From assembly GCF_021044825.1 (NCBI RefSeq), contig NZ_JAJNOC010000001.1, positions 744,001-808,000 on the forward strand: a stretch of 64,000 nt of DNA. Reading direction: 5' to 3'. The translations under genes were made by a program, and so were the position numbers. Positions 48,724-57,774 of the stretch are shown piece after piece. Numbering within the stretch: position 1 is the stretch's first letter; each line of letters opens with the position of its first letter. The notes beneath the pieces are model-generated. The model did not search any database and had not been told where the DNA came from. It saw nothing but the letters and a program-made list of their open reading frames with translations. This stretch comes from Massilia phyllostachyos (lineage in GTDB: Bacteria; Pseudomonadota; Gammaproteobacteria; Burkholderiales; Burkholderiaceae_D).

Positions 48724-49542
48724 ATGGATAATCAGAAATCTACCGAGGGAAAAGGCAGCGACGCAAGCCGCGAGGGTCTGGGTTCGAACATCGGTAAAAG
48801 CCAGAATTCCGGCCTGAGCCAGGCCAGCAGCGCTTCGGGCAGCAGCCAGAGCGGCTCGTCGGGCAGCCTCGGCAGCGCCAACGCCTCGCCGAGCACCGCC
48901 AAGCCTGCCACCGGCAGCAGCAGCGGCTCGATCGGCGGCACCAGCAATGCCGGCAGCTCGCAAAGCTCGGGCAACCTGGGCAGCCAGCAGAGCGGCTCCA
49001 GCGCAGCAGGCAGCAGCGGCAACCTGGGCAGCACCAGCGGCGGCAACAGCGCGCTGGGCTCGTCGGGCAGCACCTCGGGCAGCAGCACCGGCAGCACCGG
49101 CTCGTCGTCGGGCAATAACCTGAGCAGCAGCCTGGGTTCCAGCTCGCAGCAGTCGGACAGCGGCGACCAGTCGTCGTCGCAAGGCGCCCAGAGCGGCATC
49201 AAGGCCGCCATGGCCAATGTGTCGCCGGACAAGCTGCACGAGAAGATCGACCAGGTCGCGCAAGGTGCGCAGCCGCTGGTCGACCGCCTGGTCAGCACCG
49301 CCCACGCCGGCGTCGACCGCATCAGCGGCATGCTGAGCGGCGCATCGGAAAGCATCGGCCAGCGCAAGGGCCAGCTGGGCGAGACCTACAGCGCCTATTC
49401 GGAAAAAGGCACCGAGTACGTCAAGACCAACCCGGGCACCGCCCTGCTGGTCGCCGGCGCCGTCGGCTTCCTGCTGGCCAAGCTGCTGAGCAGCTCGGAC
49501 AGCGGCAGCAACCGCCGCTACTACCGCGACTATCGCGACTGA
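48724..49542 (+). CDS. Ser/Gly-rich protein with C-terminal DUF883/YqjD-like membrane anchor
   Basis: 272 residues. Residues ~1-155 are almost only Ser, Gly, Asn, Gln, Ala and Thr, with repeated SSG/GNLGS units, and are likely disordered. Residues ~160-272 contain an amphipathic helical segment (KLHEKIDQVAQGAQPLVDRL) and the end YVKTNPGTALLVAGAVGFLLAKLL, which matches the membrane helix of the ElaB/YqjD/DUF883 ribosome-tethering family. A Tyr/Arg tail (RRYYRDYRD) follows. The start ATG has GAGGG upstream. Family members are stationary-phase and stress proteins; the long Ser/Gly head is unusual. Confidence 0.8.
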   Translation: MDNQKSTEGKGSDASREGLGSNIGKSQNSGLSQASSASGSSQSGSSGSLGSANASPSTAKPATGSSSGSIGGTSNAGSSQSSGNLGSQQSGSSAAGSSGNLGSTSGGNSALGSSGSTSGSSTGSTGSSSGNNLSSSLGSSSQQSDSGDQSSSQGAQSGIKAAMANVSPDKLHEKIDQVAQGAQPLVDRLVSTAHAGVDRISGMLSGASESIGQRKGQLGETYSAYSEKGTEYVKTNPGTALLVAGAVGFLLAKLLSSSDSGSNRRYYRDYRD

Positions 49543-49565
49543 TACGTTACGGCGTCAGCCAAATG

Positions 49566-49601
49566 AAAACCCCGGCAAGCTCGCGCTTGCCGGGGTTTTT
49601 T
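49566..49601. terminator. Intrinsic terminator after the Ser/Gly-rich gene
   Basis: AAAACCCCGGCAAGC (49566-49580), loop TCGC, GCTTGCCGGGG (49585-49595) then TTTTTT. Very stable, 24 bases after the stop. Confidence 0.92.
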
Positions 49602-49644
49602 GTATGGTGGACAGCTCGATTTGCTCCACTGGACCAAATCACTC

Positions 49645-49732
49645 CGCGCGTTCAAACAGTGCGTGATCAGTATGGTTCGCATCCGTTCATGCGGGAGTTG
49701 AACGCGCGGACGGCAAAGCCGTCCACCCTACT
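49645..49732. repeat. Dispersed palindromic repeat, copy 4 (split/composite)
   Basis: CGCGCGTTCAA (49645-49655) and TTGAACGCGCG (49698-49708) are perfect inverted repeats. ACAGTGCGTGATCAG matches the flank of copy 3. A GGACGGC-AAA-GCCGTCC hairpin (49708-49724) and CACCCTAC complete it. It overlaps the end of the RND pump gene at 49728. Confidence 0.7.
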
Positions 49733-52700
49733 TGACCGGCGCTGCTTCCTTTTCCGGAACATGCGCCGACTTGCGGCGCAGCTTGGCCATGCCGCGCTTC
49801 AGCAGGTGCTCGAAGTCGTCGATGTAGGTGAACACCGCAGGGACCACCAGCAGGCTCAGCAGCGTGGAGGTGATCAGCCCGCCGATCACCGCGATCGCCA
49901 TCGGCGCGCGGAAGCTCGGGTCGCCCGACAGGCCGAGCGCAAGCGGCAGCATGCCGGCGCCCATGGCGATGGTGGTCATCACGATCGGGCGGCTCCGCTT
50001 GTGACAGGCGTCGACCAAGGCGTCGAAGCGGTTCATGCCCGCCTCGCGCGCCAGGATCGCGTAGTCCACCAGCAGGATCGAGTTCTTGGTCACGATCCCC
50101 ATCAGCATGATCAGGCCGATCATGGTCGGCATCGAGAGCGCGCTGCTGGTCAGCAGCAGGGCCACGAAGGCGCCGCCGATCGACAGCGGCAGCGCAGCCA
50201 GGATCGTCACCGGCTGCATGAAGTCGTTAAACAACAGCACCAGCACGCCGTAGATGCACAGCACGCCGATCAGCATCGCCACGCCGAAGCTGGCGAACAG
50301 CGCCTGCATCTCCTGGGCGTCGCCCAGTTCCGCGATCTGCACGTTCGGCGGCAGGTTCTTGAACACGGGCAGGGCGCGCGCTTCCTCGTTCACCTGGCCC
50401 AGCGAACGTCCTTGCAGCTCGACGTCGAGGGTCACGTTGCGGGTGCGGTTCAGGCGGTCGATCTGGGCCGGGCCGCTTTCCATCGTGATGGTGGCGACGT
50501 TCGCCAGCAGCACCGGGCCGCGCGCGCCCGGCACCGTCAGGCGTCCCAGCGCATCGAGGTCGGCGCGCACGCTGTCGGGCAGCTTGACGCGGATCGGCAC
50601 CTGGCGCTCGGACAGGTTCATCTTCGCCAGCGACAGGTCGTAGTCGCCGGCGGTGGCCACGCGCACCGTCTCGCCGATCGCGGCGGCGGTCACGCCCAGG
50701 TCCGCTGCGCGCGCGAAGTCGGGCCGCACGATGATCTCCGGGCGCACCAGCGAGGCGCTCGAGCTGACGTTGCCGATGCCCTGCAGGGTGCGCAGCTCGC
50801 GTTCGGCCTGGCGCGCGATGGTGGTCAAGGCCTGGGCGTCTTCGCTGCGCAGCACCAGCTGCATCTTGGTGCCGGTGTCGTTGGCGCCGACGTTGAAGCG
50901 CGCGCCCGGGATCTGCGACACGCGTTCGCGCAGGGCCTTCTCGATGCTCGAGAGACCCACGTCACGGTCATGGCGGTCGATGGTGGTCACGGTCAGCACC
51001 GCGCGGCGCGCTTCGGCCGCCGCGCCGGGCGCGAAGGCGTCGCCGCTGGAGCCCCCGCCGATCGAGCTGAACACGCTCTTCACGCCGGCCACCTGCATGG
51101 CAGCCTTGCGGGTCTGCTCGGCCACGGCATAGGTCTCGGCCAGCGTGGAACCCGGCGGCAGCTCGACCGTGATCAGGGTCTGGGAGCGGTCGGCCGGCGG
51201 CACGAAGCCGGTCGGCAGCAGCGGGACGAGGGCGATCGAGCCGACGAAGAACACGCCGGCCGCAATCGCCGTGGCCAGGCGGTGGCGCAGGCACCATTGC
51301 ATCGCCTTCATGTAGCGCCGCATCAGCGGGCCGTCCTTCTCTTCGCCGTGGTGCTTCGAGGGCTTCAGGATGTAGGCCGCCATCATCGGCGTCAATAGAC
51401 GCGCGACGACCAGCGAGGCCAGGATCGCCAGCACCGCAGTCCAGCCAAACTGCTTGAAGAATTTACCCGGGATGCCGCCCATGAAGGCGGTCGGCAGGAA
51501 CACCGCGACCAGGGCAAAGGTGGTGGCGATCACCGCCATCCCGATCTCGTCGGCCGCCTCCAGCGCCGCCTGCATCGGGGTCTTCCCCATGCGCAGGTGG
51601 CGCGAGATGTTCTCGATCTCGACGATGGCGTCGTCGACCAGCACGCCGATGACCAGCGCCAGCGACAGCAGGGTCACCATGTTCAGCGTGTAGCCGAACA
51701 GGTACTGGCCGAGGAAGGCCGGAATCGCCGACAGCGGCAGGGCGGCGGCCGCCACCAGGGTGGCGCGCCAGTCGCGCAGGAACCACCACACCACCAGCAC
51801 GGCCAGCACCGCGCCTTCGTACAGCATCTCCATCGAGGCGTCGAAGTTTTCCTCGACCGGCGCCGAGTTGTCGATCACCTCGCGCAGCACCACGTTCGGG
51901 TTCTCTTTCTGCAGCTGGGCCACGGCCGCGCGCGCGCCTTCGGCGATGTCGACCTCGCCCGCGCCGCGGGTGCGGAACACCTCGAAGCCGACCACCTTGC
52001 GGCCGTCCTGCAGCGCGATCGCGCGCGGCTCGGCCACGGTGTCGCTGACCTTCGCCACCTGGTCGAGGCGCACGTGGCGTCCATCGTTGAGCGGGATGTC
52101 CATCTGCGCCAGTTCCTGGGCCGAGCCGACGGTGGCGATGGTGCGCACCGACTGCTCGGCGCCGCTGACGTCGCCGCGTCCGCCCGGCGCCTCACGCTGC
52201 ACGTTGCGCAGCTGGCGCGAGACATCCAGCGCCGAGACCTGCAGCGCCGCCATGCGCGCGTCGTCGAGCTCCACCCGCACTTCGCGGGTGACGCCGCCGA
52301 CGCGTTTCACCGAACCCAGGCCCGGCACGCTCAAGAGGCGCTTGGAGACGTCGTTGTCGACGAACCAGCTCAGTTCCTGGTCGTCCATGCGTGCGCCCTT
52401 GGCCGCTTCCGCGGTGAAGGTCGCGACCACCCGGCCGGCGGTCGCCGCCTTGGTCACGCTCGGCTCGCGCATCTCGGGCGGCAGGTCGGCGCGCACCCGC
52501 GCCACCGCGTCGCGCACGTCGTTGACGGCTTCGGCGAGGTCCTTCTCGAGGATGAACTCGATGGTGATGGTGGCCACGCCGTCGAGCACCTTGGTATAGA
52601 TGTTCTTGACGCCCTGCAGGGTCGCGACCGAGTCCTCGATCTTGCGCGCGACCTCGGTTTCCAGCTGGGCCGGCGCCGCGCCTTCCAGCGTGGCGGCGAC

Positions 52701-52838
52701 GGTGACGATCGGCAGCTCGATGTCCGGGAAGTCCTGGATCTTGTTGGCCTTGAAGGCCAGCAGCCCAGCGAGCGTCAGCAGGGCGAACAGCATGATCGCC
52801 GGGATCGGGTTGCGGATCGATAGTGCGGAGAAGTTCAT
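49728..52838 (-). CDS. RND efflux transporter, HAE1/AcrB-like
   Basis: 1036 residues with the RND plan: one helix, a large periplasmic loop, a helix bundle, and the same again. The start MNFSALSIRNPIPAIMLFALL, the TM4 acidic pair in IGVLVDDAIVEIENISRHL, GIVTKNSILLVDYAILARE and the C-terminal KxxRxK tail are typical. As a trimer in the inner membrane it uses the proton gradient to export drugs, solvents or metabolites through an adaptor and outer-membrane channel. The adaptor gene lies 13 bases upstream on the same strand. No outer-membrane channel gene is next to it. Confidence 0.94.
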   Translation of the reverse strand: MNFSALSIRNPIPAIMLFALLTLAGLLAFKANKIQDFPDIELPIVTVAATLEGAAPAQLETEVARKIEDSVATLQGVKNIYTKVLDGVATITIEFILEKDLAEAVNDVRDAVARVRADLPPEMREPSVTKAATAGRVVATFTAEAAKGARMDDQELSWFVDNDVSKRLLSVPGLGSVKRVGGVTREVRVELDDARMAALQVSALDVSRQLRNVQREAPGGRGDVSGAEQSVRTIATVGSAQELAQMDIPLNDGRHVRLDQVAKVSDTVAEPRAIALQDGRKVVGFEVFRTRGAGEVDIAEGARAAVAQLQKENPNVVLREVIDNSAPVEENFDASMEMLYEGAVLAVLVVWWFLRDWRATLVAAAALPLSAIPAFLGQYLFGYTLNMVTLLSLALVIGVLVDDAIVEIENISRHLRMGKTPMQAALEAADEIGMAVIATTFALVAVFLPTAFMGGIPGKFFKQFGWTAVLAILASLVVARLLTPMMAAYILKPSKHHGEEKDGPLMRRYMKAMQWCLRHRLATAIAAGVFFVGSIALVPLLPTGFVPPADRSQTLITVELPPGSTLAETYAVAEQTRKAAMQVAGVKSVFSSIGGGSSGDAFAPGAAAEARRAVLTVTTIDRHDRDVGLSSIEKALRERVSQIPGARFNVGANDTGTKMQLVLRSEDAQALTTIARQAERELRTLQGIGNVSSSASLVRPEIIVRPDFARAADLGVTAAAIGETVRVATAGDYDLSLAKMNLSERQVPIRVKLPDSVRADLDALGRLTVPGARGPVLLANVATITMESGPAQIDRLNRTRNVTLDVELQGRSLGQVNEEARALPVFKNLPPNVQIAELGDAQEMQALFASFGVAMLIGVLCIYGVLVLLFNDFMQPVTILAALPLSIGGAFVALLLTSSALSMPTMIGLIMLMGIVTKNSILLVDYAILAREAGMNRFDALVDACHKRSRPIVMTTIAMGAGMLPLALGLSGDPSFRAPMAIAVIGGLITSTLLSLLVVPAVFTYIDDFEHLLKRGMAKLRRKSAHVPEKEAAPVK

Positions 52839-52851
52839 GGACGGTCTCCGC

Positions 52852-54027
52852 TCAGCGCGCGGCCTGGCGCTGGGCCGGGGCTGCGGCAGGCGCCGTAGCA
52901 GGGCGGACCGGATTTGGCACCTGTCGTACCAAATCCCCGTCGTTCAGGAAGCCGGCGCCGCTGATCACGATCGGGGTGTCGGCCGCGAGGCCGCCGGTGA
53001 TCTCGACGCGCTCGCCCAGGCGGCGGCCGGTGGTGACCTTCAGCTGGCTCACGCGGCTGTCGCGGTTCAGGCGGAACACGTAGCTGAAACCGTCGCGCAC
53101 GGCCACGGCCTGCTGCGGCACGGTGAGCGCCGTGGTGGCGCCGAATTCGAAGCGGCCGCTGGCGAACATGCCGGCCTTGAGCGGCGCGTTGGCCGACATC
53201 GACGGCGGCAGGTCGACGTAGACCAGGGCCAGGCGGGTCTGCGGGTCCACGGTCGGCGCCACGGTGCGCACCTTGCCCGTGATCTCGCTGCCGCTGGCGG
53301 CGCGCACGGTGGCGCGCATGCCCGGCTTGATGCGTCCCAGGTCGTTCGAGGTGATTTCGGCGCGCCACTCGAGGCGGCCCTGGCGGATCATGCGGAACAT
53401 CTCGGTGCCCGGGCCGGTCACGGCGCCGACGGTCGCGCTGCGGGCCGAGATGATGCCGCTGTCGGGCGCCACCACGGTGGCCTGGCGCAGCCGCAGCTGC
53501 TGCTGGGCCAGGGTGGCCTGGGCCGAGCTCACGCGCGCTCGGGCGGTAGCCTCGGTGGTGAGGTACTGGGTGATCTGCTGCTCGCTGAACGCGCCCGTGT
53601 TGCGCAGCTTGCGCGCGCGGTCTGCATCGGCCTTGGCTGCGGCGGCGTTGGCCTGCGCTTCCTGCAGCACGGCGCGCGCCTGCTCGACGTCGGCGCGCAC
53701 GGTGTCGCTGGCGAATACCGCCAGGGTCTCGCCCTTTTTCACGACGTCGCCGACGTTGACGCGCACCTCGCTCAGGCGCAGCCCGTTCGACTCGCTGCCG
53801 ATTACCGCTTCCTGCCAGGCGGCGACGCTGCCGTTGGCGGTCAGGCCGACCGGCAGCGAGGCGGTCGAGGGCAGGCCGGTGGTGACGGTCAGCGCCGGCG
53901 TCGGCGCGGCCGGTTTTTCATCTTTCGCGCTGGCGCGTTCGGGAATGGTCAGGGCAAGGGCGAAGCACAAGGTCGCGCCGGCGGCAGCGACCACGGGAAC
54001 AGGAGGTAGACGGCGGAAAGTCGGCAT
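52852..54027 (-). CDS. RND efflux periplasmic adaptor subunit
   Basis: 391 residues from ATG 54027 (a start 16 codons upstream is open). A hydrophobic N-terminal segment leads to the membrane-fusion-protein fold: a lipoyl half (EAVIGSESNGLRLSEVRVNVGDVVKKGE), an alpha hairpin rich in Ala/Gln (DVEQARAVLQEAQANAAAAKADADRARKL), the second lipoyl half (LRQATVVAPDSGIISARSATVG), then beta-barrel domains. It bridges the pump 13 bases downstream to an outer-membrane exit duct. Confidence 0.92.
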   Translation of the reverse strand: MPTFRRLPPVPVVAAAGATLCFALALTIPERASAKDEKPAAPTPALTVTTGLPSTASLPVGLTANGSVAAWQEAVIGSESNGLRLSEVRVNVGDVVKKGETLAVFASDTVRADVEQARAVLQEAQANAAAAKADADRARKLRNTGAFSEQQITQYLTTEATARARVSSAQATLAQQQLRLRQATVVAPDSGIISARSATVGAVTGPGTEMFRMIRQGRLEWRAEITSNDLGRIKPGMRATVRAASGSEITGKVRTVAPTVDPQTRLALVYVDLPPSMSANAPLKAGMFASGRFEFGATTALTVPQQAVAVRDGFSYVFRLNRDSRVSQLKVTTGRRLGERVEITGGLAADTPIVISGAGFLNDGDLVRQVPNPVRPATAPAAAPAQRQAAR

Positions 54028-54279
54028 AGTGGTGGGCAGGCTACAAATCAGCGGTGAAGTGTATCGAAACTGCAATACGATACGCGTGCTGGGCGATATT
54101 TACCAGCACAGTTCACGCGGATGGAGGGGGTGCTCTACTGAGTTTTATCCTGCACTGGCAGCGAGTAGCAGGAAGAGGGTGATGTTGCCAGGAAAAAATG
54201 CCGCAATGCAGCAAAAGCATTTGAGCAATATCAAATGGAAACGCTTCCGGCACGAAACAAGCTACGTAGTTCTACTGTA

Positions 54280-54308
54280 TTGCGGTGCACAAAAAACTGG
54301 GTTATATT
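54280..54308 (+). promoter_or_regulatory. Sigma-70 promoter of a putative small RNA
   Basis: TTGCGG (54280-54285), 17-base spacer, TATATT (54303-54308). This is one of the best sigma-70 matches in the window and points rightward, with no plus-strand gene following until the terminator. Confidence 0.6.
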
Positions 54309-54314
54309 GAACCT

Positions 54315-54382
54315 GTCTCCTCCAGTTTCTCCGAAATTGGATTATCGCCCGCCAGCCGCAAGGTTCGCGGGCGCTTTTTTTT
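54315..54382 (+). ncRNA. Putative small regulatory RNA with CUCCUCC motif
   Basis: The segment between the promoter at 54280-54308 and an intrinsic terminator is about 65-70 bases and has no open frame. It contains CTCCTCC (54317-54323), complementary to Shine-Dalgarno sequences, in a region likely to be unpaired. It ends with CGCCCGC (54346-54352), GCGGGCG (54367-54373) and C plus eight T (54374-54382). The exact 5' end is a guess from the -10 position. Layout and anti-Shine-Dalgarno motif resemble trans-acting bacterial small RNAs. Confidence 0.5.
54346..54382 (+). terminator. Intrinsic terminator of the putative small RNA
   Basis: CGCCCGC/GCGGGCG stem with a 14-base loop and a run of eight T. 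It lies 21 bases before the end of the convergent oxygenase gene. Confidence 0.75.
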
Positions 54383-54403
54383 GTGTTTTTCAACGGCGAT
54401 GAA

Positions 54404-55141
54404 TCAGACGTCGGCGCCCTGGAAGGAGCCGGCGCGCCAGGTCAGCACGAGTGTGTCGCGATGCCCATGCTCCCCCACCGGCTGAATCGGCGTCGACTCG
54501 TGGATCACGGCCGCATCGTCCAGCAACAGCAAGGTCCACGGCTCCAGCATGGTGAACCGCTTGCCCGCCGGCCCGTCGGCCTCGAACACGCGCGTCTCGC
54601 CGCCCTTGATGTTCGACCGCCCGACCAGGATCACGGCCACGAAATCCACCCCATCGCGGTGCGCGCCTTCCGGCGTCGGCCGGCCGATGCCGTCGGCGGT
54701 GTCGATGCGGAACTGGTGCGCCTCGACGTACCAGGGCTGCTGGCCGCGCACCTGGGAACAGACGGCGCCGAGCGCGCGTACCAGGTGTTCCCAGGCCGGG
54801 TTGGCCACCGTGCCCGGTTCGACCGGTTCGAACAGGCGGTGCATGCCGCCGTGCAGGGCGTTGTACTCGACCGGCTGCCAGTGCGCGCGGTGCGGCGTCT
54901 GCAGCAGGGCCTGGCCGTCGTCGATGAAGCAGGAATGGCGGCGGCGCCGGTAGCGGCCGCCGTCCTTGAGGTAGTTGTCGAGCTCGAGGCGGTCCCAGCT
55001 CGGGGCTAGCGCCTGCAGCTCGTCGAGGGTGCAGCCCGCCAGTTGCGCCACGTCCTCGGGACGCAGCAGGGCATAGCCCTCGCCGCGCAGCAAGGCGGCG
55101 AGGTAGGCGGGGTCGGAATAGGGCAGTTGCGAAGTCATCAT
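54404..55141 (-). CDS. 2OG-Fe(II) oxygenase family protein
   Basis: 245 residues. The iron-binding HxD...H set is seen as AHRDGVDFVAVILVG and HESTPIQPVGEHGHRDTLVLTW, with a basic residue for 2-oxoglutarate near the end. The layout ETRVFEADGPAGKRFTMLEPW and RRRRHSCFIDDGQALLQ matches the 2OG-Fe_Oxy_2 group, which includes amino-acid hydroxylases. Substrate unknown. The start is the first of two ATGs at 55141. It is transcribed 54 bases after the TonB receptor gene, so it may belong to that cluster. Confidence 0.85.
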   Translation of the reverse strand: MMTSQLPYSDPAYLAALLRGEGYALLRPEDVAQLAGCTLDELQALAPSWDRLELDNYLKDGGRYRRRRHSCFIDDGQALLQTPHRAHWQPVEYNALHGGMHRLFEPVEPGTVANPAWEHLVRALGAVCSQVRGQQPWYVEAHQFRIDTADGIGRPTPEGAHRDGVDFVAVILVGRSNIKGGETRVFEADGPAGKRFTMLEPWTLLLLDDAAVIHESTPIQPVGEHGHRDTLVLTWRAGSFQGADV

Positions 55142-55195
55142 CCCGACAGCGTAGCACCTTTCGGCGCCCGCCGTCCGGCCCCTGCCCCCGCCCGC

Positions 55196-57247
55196 TTACC
55201 AGTTCTTCACGAAGGTCAGGCGGAAGGTACGCGGCTCGATCGGGTGGAAGTGGATGTCCTCCACCCCTTGCGCCTCGTTCGCCAGGCGCGACTCATAGTA
55301 GTAGTCGATCGCCGAGTCGCGGCGGTTGGTGAGGTTGAAGCCTTCCAGCTCCAGGCGCATGTCCTTGGCCAGGCGATACGCGATGCGGCCATTGAGCGTG
55401 GTGCTCGCATGCGAGCGCACGCTATCGTCCTCGATCAGCGGACGCGGGCCGAAGTAGCGCAGGCGCAGGGCGCCCGACCATGGGCCGAGATTGTCCACCG
55501 TCAGCCCGACCTGGGCCACGCCTTCGATCGCCCCTGGGATGCGGTCGCCATCCGGATTGCCGCCGCGCGAACGGGCGCGCGCATAGGCCGCGTCGAAGTT
55601 CACTGCCAGCCACTTGTTGGCGCGGTAGATGTTCGACAGTTCGACGCCATAGCGGCGGCTCGGGTCGCCGGCCTCGGTGTTGCCGGCGTCGCCGATATAG
55701 GTCAGCTCGGAAGCGAAGTCGAGGCGGTAGACCGAGACCGTGGTCTCCATCTTCGGAATCGCGATGGTGCGCAGGCCCAGCTCCATGCCGCGCGAACGCA
55801 CCAGGCCCGGCGTCGCATCGACCGGGTTCAGCGACTTCGGATCGACCGTCGCCACGGTGCCGCGCGCGTCGTTGCTGTGGAAGCCGTGGCCGTAGTTCAG
55901 GTAGAGCTCCGTGTGCTTCCACGGCGCGTAGGCCAGGCTGAAGGTAGGCGTGACGAGCGTATCGTAGGCGCGGCCGGCGTTTTCAGGCCGGTCGCCGTCG
56001 ACGTCGAATCGGTAGCGGTTGGCGCGCATGCCCACCACGGTGCGCAGCGAATCGCTCCACAGGGTCGCGTTTTCCAGGTAGAGCGCGCCGCTGGTCTCGA
56101 CGATGTGGTCTTCGCGCGTGGTCGCGATGCGCCGGCGCGCGCGGGTGTCGTAAAGGCCGTTGAAGATGTTGTCGTTCTGGAGCTGGAAGCCGGCGGTGAA
56201 GTCCGACAGGACGGTGGCGCCGCGGTAGGCGTGCCAGGTGTGGCTGCCGTCCACGCCGGTCGTGACGCGGCGGTCGGGCTGGGCGAACTGGTCGCCATTG
56301 ACCGGGTCGTTCAGGAAGTAGGTGAAGTTCGAGTACAGGTCGAGCTGGTTGCGGATCACATAGGCGTTCAGCGCCGTCGCCGCGTCGTCCGTGGTGCGGC
56401 GCCAGCTGCCCGACACGCTGCTGCGCTGCGCTTCGCCGCCATCGCTCAGGTCGAGGGCGTCGAAGCGCCCCAGCTGGCCGTTCTGCACGGCGCGCAGCGG
56501 GATCTGGTCGGTGCTGTTCCAGTGGCCGCGGTAGTGCATCCCGGTGACGGTCCAGCCATTGTTCGAATAGCCGCGGCTGTAGCGCAGCACGGCGTTGATC
56601 TTGCGGTAGCCATCCGGACGGGTCCAGGGACCGTCGTTCTTCAACAGCTCCAGCGCGTACAGCAGGTTGCCTCCCGCGACCTCCGGGGAGCCGGCCAGCA
56701 CCGTGCGCACGTACTCGTCCTGGCCCAGGGTCACGCTGGCCACCGGCTCGACCAGCCGGTTGGCATAGGCCAGCGAGGCCTTGCCGGCCGAGGCGAAATC
56801 GCCATCCGTGGACGAATACGGGCCCTTGCGGTAGTCGAGGCGGGTGACCAGTTCCGGGATCAGGAAATTCAGGTCGGTCCAGCCCTGGCCATGGGCGTGG
56901 CTGCGCTGGTTGACCGGCATGCCGTCGACGAAGGTGGCCAGGTCGGTGCCGTGGTCCAGGTTGAAGCCGCGCAGGTAGAACTGGTTGGCCTTGCCTTCGC
57001 CGCTGTGCTGGCTCGCGATCAGGCCGGGCGTGGCCTCGAGCAGCTCGCCCGGTCGGTAGACGGTGCGGTTGGCCAGGTCCTTCGCATTCACGGTGCCGGA
57101 GCTTGCCGAATCGGTCTTGCCGATCTGGTTGATGCGCGAGCCTTCGACCAGCACCCGCTGCAGGACGAAATCGTCGGCGCGGGCGGCGCCGTTCAGGAAG
57201 AGAAGCGCCAGGGCGCCGGCCAGCGGCGTGATATGCAAAGTGTTCAT
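55196..57247 (-). CDS. TonB-dependent receptor
   Basis: 683 residues from ATG 57247. A signal peptide (ending near GAARADDF) precedes a plug domain (VLVEGSRINQIGKTDSASSG, LLEATPGLIASQHSGEGKANQFYLRGFNLDHGTDLATFVDGMPVN split across residues ~30-150). A 22-strand barrel ends in ...RTFRLTFVKNW, with the terminal aromatic residue needed for outer-membrane assembly. It imports a scarce ligand using TonB energy. There is no TonB box of classical form visible. The start overlaps the DUF6702 stop by four bases, tying it to the peptidase cluster. Confidence 0.93.
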   Translation of the reverse strand: MNTLHITPLAGALALLFLNGAARADDFVLQRVLVEGSRINQIGKTDSASSGTVNAKDLANRTVYRPGELLEATPGLIASQHSGEGKANQFYLRGFNLDHGTDLATFVDGMPVNQRSHAHGQGWTDLNFLIPELVTRLDYRKGPYSSTDGDFASAGKASLAYANRLVEPVASVTLGQDEYVRTVLAGSPEVAGGNLLYALELLKNDGPWTRPDGYRKINAVLRYSRGYSNNGWTVTGMHYRGHWNSTDQIPLRAVQNGQLGRFDALDLSDGGEAQRSSVSGSWRRTTDDAATALNAYVIRNQLDLYSNFTYFLNDPVNGDQFAQPDRRVTTGVDGSHTWHAYRGATVLSDFTAGFQLQNDNIFNGLYDTRARRRIATTREDHIVETSGALYLENATLWSDSLRTVVGMRANRYRFDVDGDRPENAGRAYDTLVTPTFSLAYAPWKHTELYLNYGHGFHSNDARGTVATVDPKSLNPVDATPGLVRSRGMELGLRTIAIPKMETTVSVYRLDFASELTYIGDAGNTEAGDPSRRYGVELSNIYRANKWLAVNFDAAYARARSRGGNPDGDRIPGAIEGVAQVGLTVDNLGPWSGALRLRYFGPRPLIEDDSVRSHASTTLNGRIAYRLAKDMRLELEGFNLTNRRDSAIDYYYESRLANEAQGVEDIHFHPIEPRTFRLTFVKNW

Positions 57248-57774
57248 TGGGCGTGTTGTTGTACGGCGCGTGCGGTTGGCTGTTCGGCAACGTTGCCGGT
57301 GAAGGTGAGCGAGCGGATCTTGCCCGCGTCGTTGAGGTTGACGGTATTGACCTGGTCCGGCAGGAAGTCGACCAGGATCGCATGGCGGATGCTGACGGTC
57401 TTGGCCAGCGGCGCGTTTTCCAGCTCCTGGTAGACGGTGACGCTTTGCGAATCGATGGTCATGCCGACCCAGCGCACCGGCAGGCGCTTGCCGTCCGCGC
57501 CCTTGAGGGCGAAGCGCTCCTCGAGGTACTTGCGGAACACCTGCTGGTCTTCGGGATCGGTGAGGTCGAACTGGCGCTGGTACATGTTCAGCATCAGGGC
57601 CTCGATGTCGTGCGCCATATAGGTGTGGACGATCTCGGTGCTCTTGGTGCGCGCGTTGTAGGCGACCTCGGTGATCCCCATGTGGAAGCGGTGCGCGCCG
57701 GCTGCCGCGCTGACGCACAGCAGCGCGGCGGCCAGCAGCGCTTTCAGGTTGAAGCGAAAGCGCTGCATGGTCAT
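57244..57774 (-). CDS. DUF6702 family exported protein
   Basis: 176 residues with a signal peptide (hydrophobic AALLCVSAAAGA, cleavage near AGA-HRF). The mature part begins HRFHMGITEVAYNARTKSTEIVHTYMAHDIEALM and fits the DUF6702 pattern of a small periplasmic immunoglobulin-like protein with N-terminal histidines. It overlaps both neighbours by four bases: the M1 peptidase stop upstream and the TonB receptor start downstream. Function unknown; histidines at the mature N terminus could bind metal, which is only inference. Confidence 0.82.
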   Translation of the reverse strand: MTMQRFRFNLKALLAAALLCVSAAAGAHRFHMGITEVAYNARTKSTEIVHTYMAHDIEALMLNMYQRQFDLTDPEDQQVFRKYLEERFALKGADGKRLPVRWVGMTIDSQSVTVYQELENAPLAKTVSIRHAILVDFLPDQVNTVNLNDAGKIRSLTFTGNVAEQPTARAVQQHAQ

